Under the pieces are notes generated by a model. That model did no database searches, had not been told where the DNA came from, and saw only the letters and a program-made list of their open reading frames with translations. A stretch of DNA of 64,000 bases from Jeotgalicoccus nanhaiensis. Its GTDB lineage: Bacteria; Bacillota; Bacilli; Staphylococcales; Salinicoccaceae. How positions within the stretch are numbered: the first letter of the stretch is position 1; every line of letters begins with the position of its first letter. Location: assembly GCA_004570955.1 (NCBI GenBank), contig SPPL01000003.1, positions 392,921-456,920 on the forward strand. The letters are read 5' to 3'. This document shows, one piece after another, positions 63,774 through 64,000 of the stretch. The translations under genes and the position numbers were made by a program.

Positions 63774-63952
63774 GCAATCACAGAGATTGCCTGAAAAACA
63801 CAAAGAACATTGAAAACTGAATGACAATATGTCAACGTTTAATTCCGAATAAAGAAGTCTTCTATTAACTAGAAGCACACATTGAGGCGACCAATTGAAA
63901 CGCAAACGAGATACTGTCAGCAGTATCAACAGAGCTTAAGTTTAAGTTCTCC
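63774..63952 (+). promoter_or_regulatory. 16S rRNA leader with boxB-like hairpin and boxA-like sequence
   Basis: GCAATC-ACAGA-GATTGC (63774-63790), then AAGAACATTGAAAACTG at 63803-63819, which recalls rRNA leader antitermination sequences of Bacilli. No ORF is present. Just before the mature end CTCCA and TGGAG (63949-63962) are complementary. Confidence 0.6.

Positions 63953-64000
<48 letters not shown>

Noticed and set aside
63361..63952. tRNA genes or small ORFs in the long gap before 16S rRNA
   Set aside because: I see only promoters, hairpins and leader sequence; no cloverleaf and no ORF with a ribosome site.

Overview
The window comes from a low-GC Gram-positive bacterium that I place in the Staphylococcaceae, probably nearer Jeotgalicoccus or Salinicoccus than Staphylococcus proper. 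The genus is inference. Supporting signs are a FemX/FmhB-type peptidoglycan aminoacyltransferase, the order rplQ-ecfA1-ecfA2-ecfT-truA-rplM-rpsI, no map gene between adk and infA, a zinc-ribbon S14, and a KbaA-family protein just upstream of an rRNA operon with the sporulation genes missing.

Layout. 1-6.5 kb: the 5' part of a Na/Pi cotransporter gene (minus), a HAD phosphatase gene followed by seven copies of a 41-bp hairpin repeat, then a minus-strand group serA / class V aminotransferase / NadR-like NAD enzyme. 6.5-12 kb: femX, a minus-strand group of a small coiled-coil protein, an MFS exporter and two small membrane proteins, then a YczE-like protein and a purine permease. 12-30.5 kb: the S10-spc-alpha ribosomal cluster (rpsJ to rplQ with secY, adk, infA, rpoA), then the ECF vitamin-transporter core, truA and rplM-rpsI. 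30.5-47 kb: single genes and short operons, including three lipoproteins, HAD and SDR enzymes, a nucleobase permease, a RidA / PucR / NCS1-permease group, CorA, and a Zur-controlled zinc pair (ZinT-type lipoprotein plus ZnuA/AdcA-type lipoprotein). Two more 41-bp repeat arrays lie at 38.15-38.28 and 38.78-38.99 kb. 47-64 kb: a YhgE/Pip protein, a flavin monooxygenase-like protein, an MFS exporter, RNase H, a PerR-box-controlled Dps, an MntR-type regulator, an SDR, a pyrimidine-nucleoside phosphorylase operon, proC, an amidohydrolase, and a Mrp-type ATPase with a KbaA-like protein. It ends with four tandem rRNA promoters and the first ~48 nt of a 16S rRNA gene.

How it works together. Most of the window is housekeeping: translation, secretion, NAD, serine and proline synthesis, cell-wall bridging. 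Around it sit nutrient uptake (purines, pyrimidines or hydantoin-like compounds, Mg, Zn, ECF vitamins) and metal and oxidative-stress control. Nearly every gene block ends in a clear hairpin terminator, many usable from both strands.

Most unusual points: (1) two unrelated families of strictly 41-bp hairpin repeats placed just after gene 3' ends, one family present at two loci 37 kb apart with compensatory stem changes; (2) an ~80-residue module beginning I-E-G-x3-HYHTGDTVEL and ending IKID-x-H, shared by two adjacent zinc lipoproteins and sitting in the second where the His-rich metal loop normally lies; (3) a Mrp/ApbC-type ATPase with no cysteine at all, next to a sporulation-pathway relic. 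No phage, IS element, CRISPR array or tRNA gene was seen.
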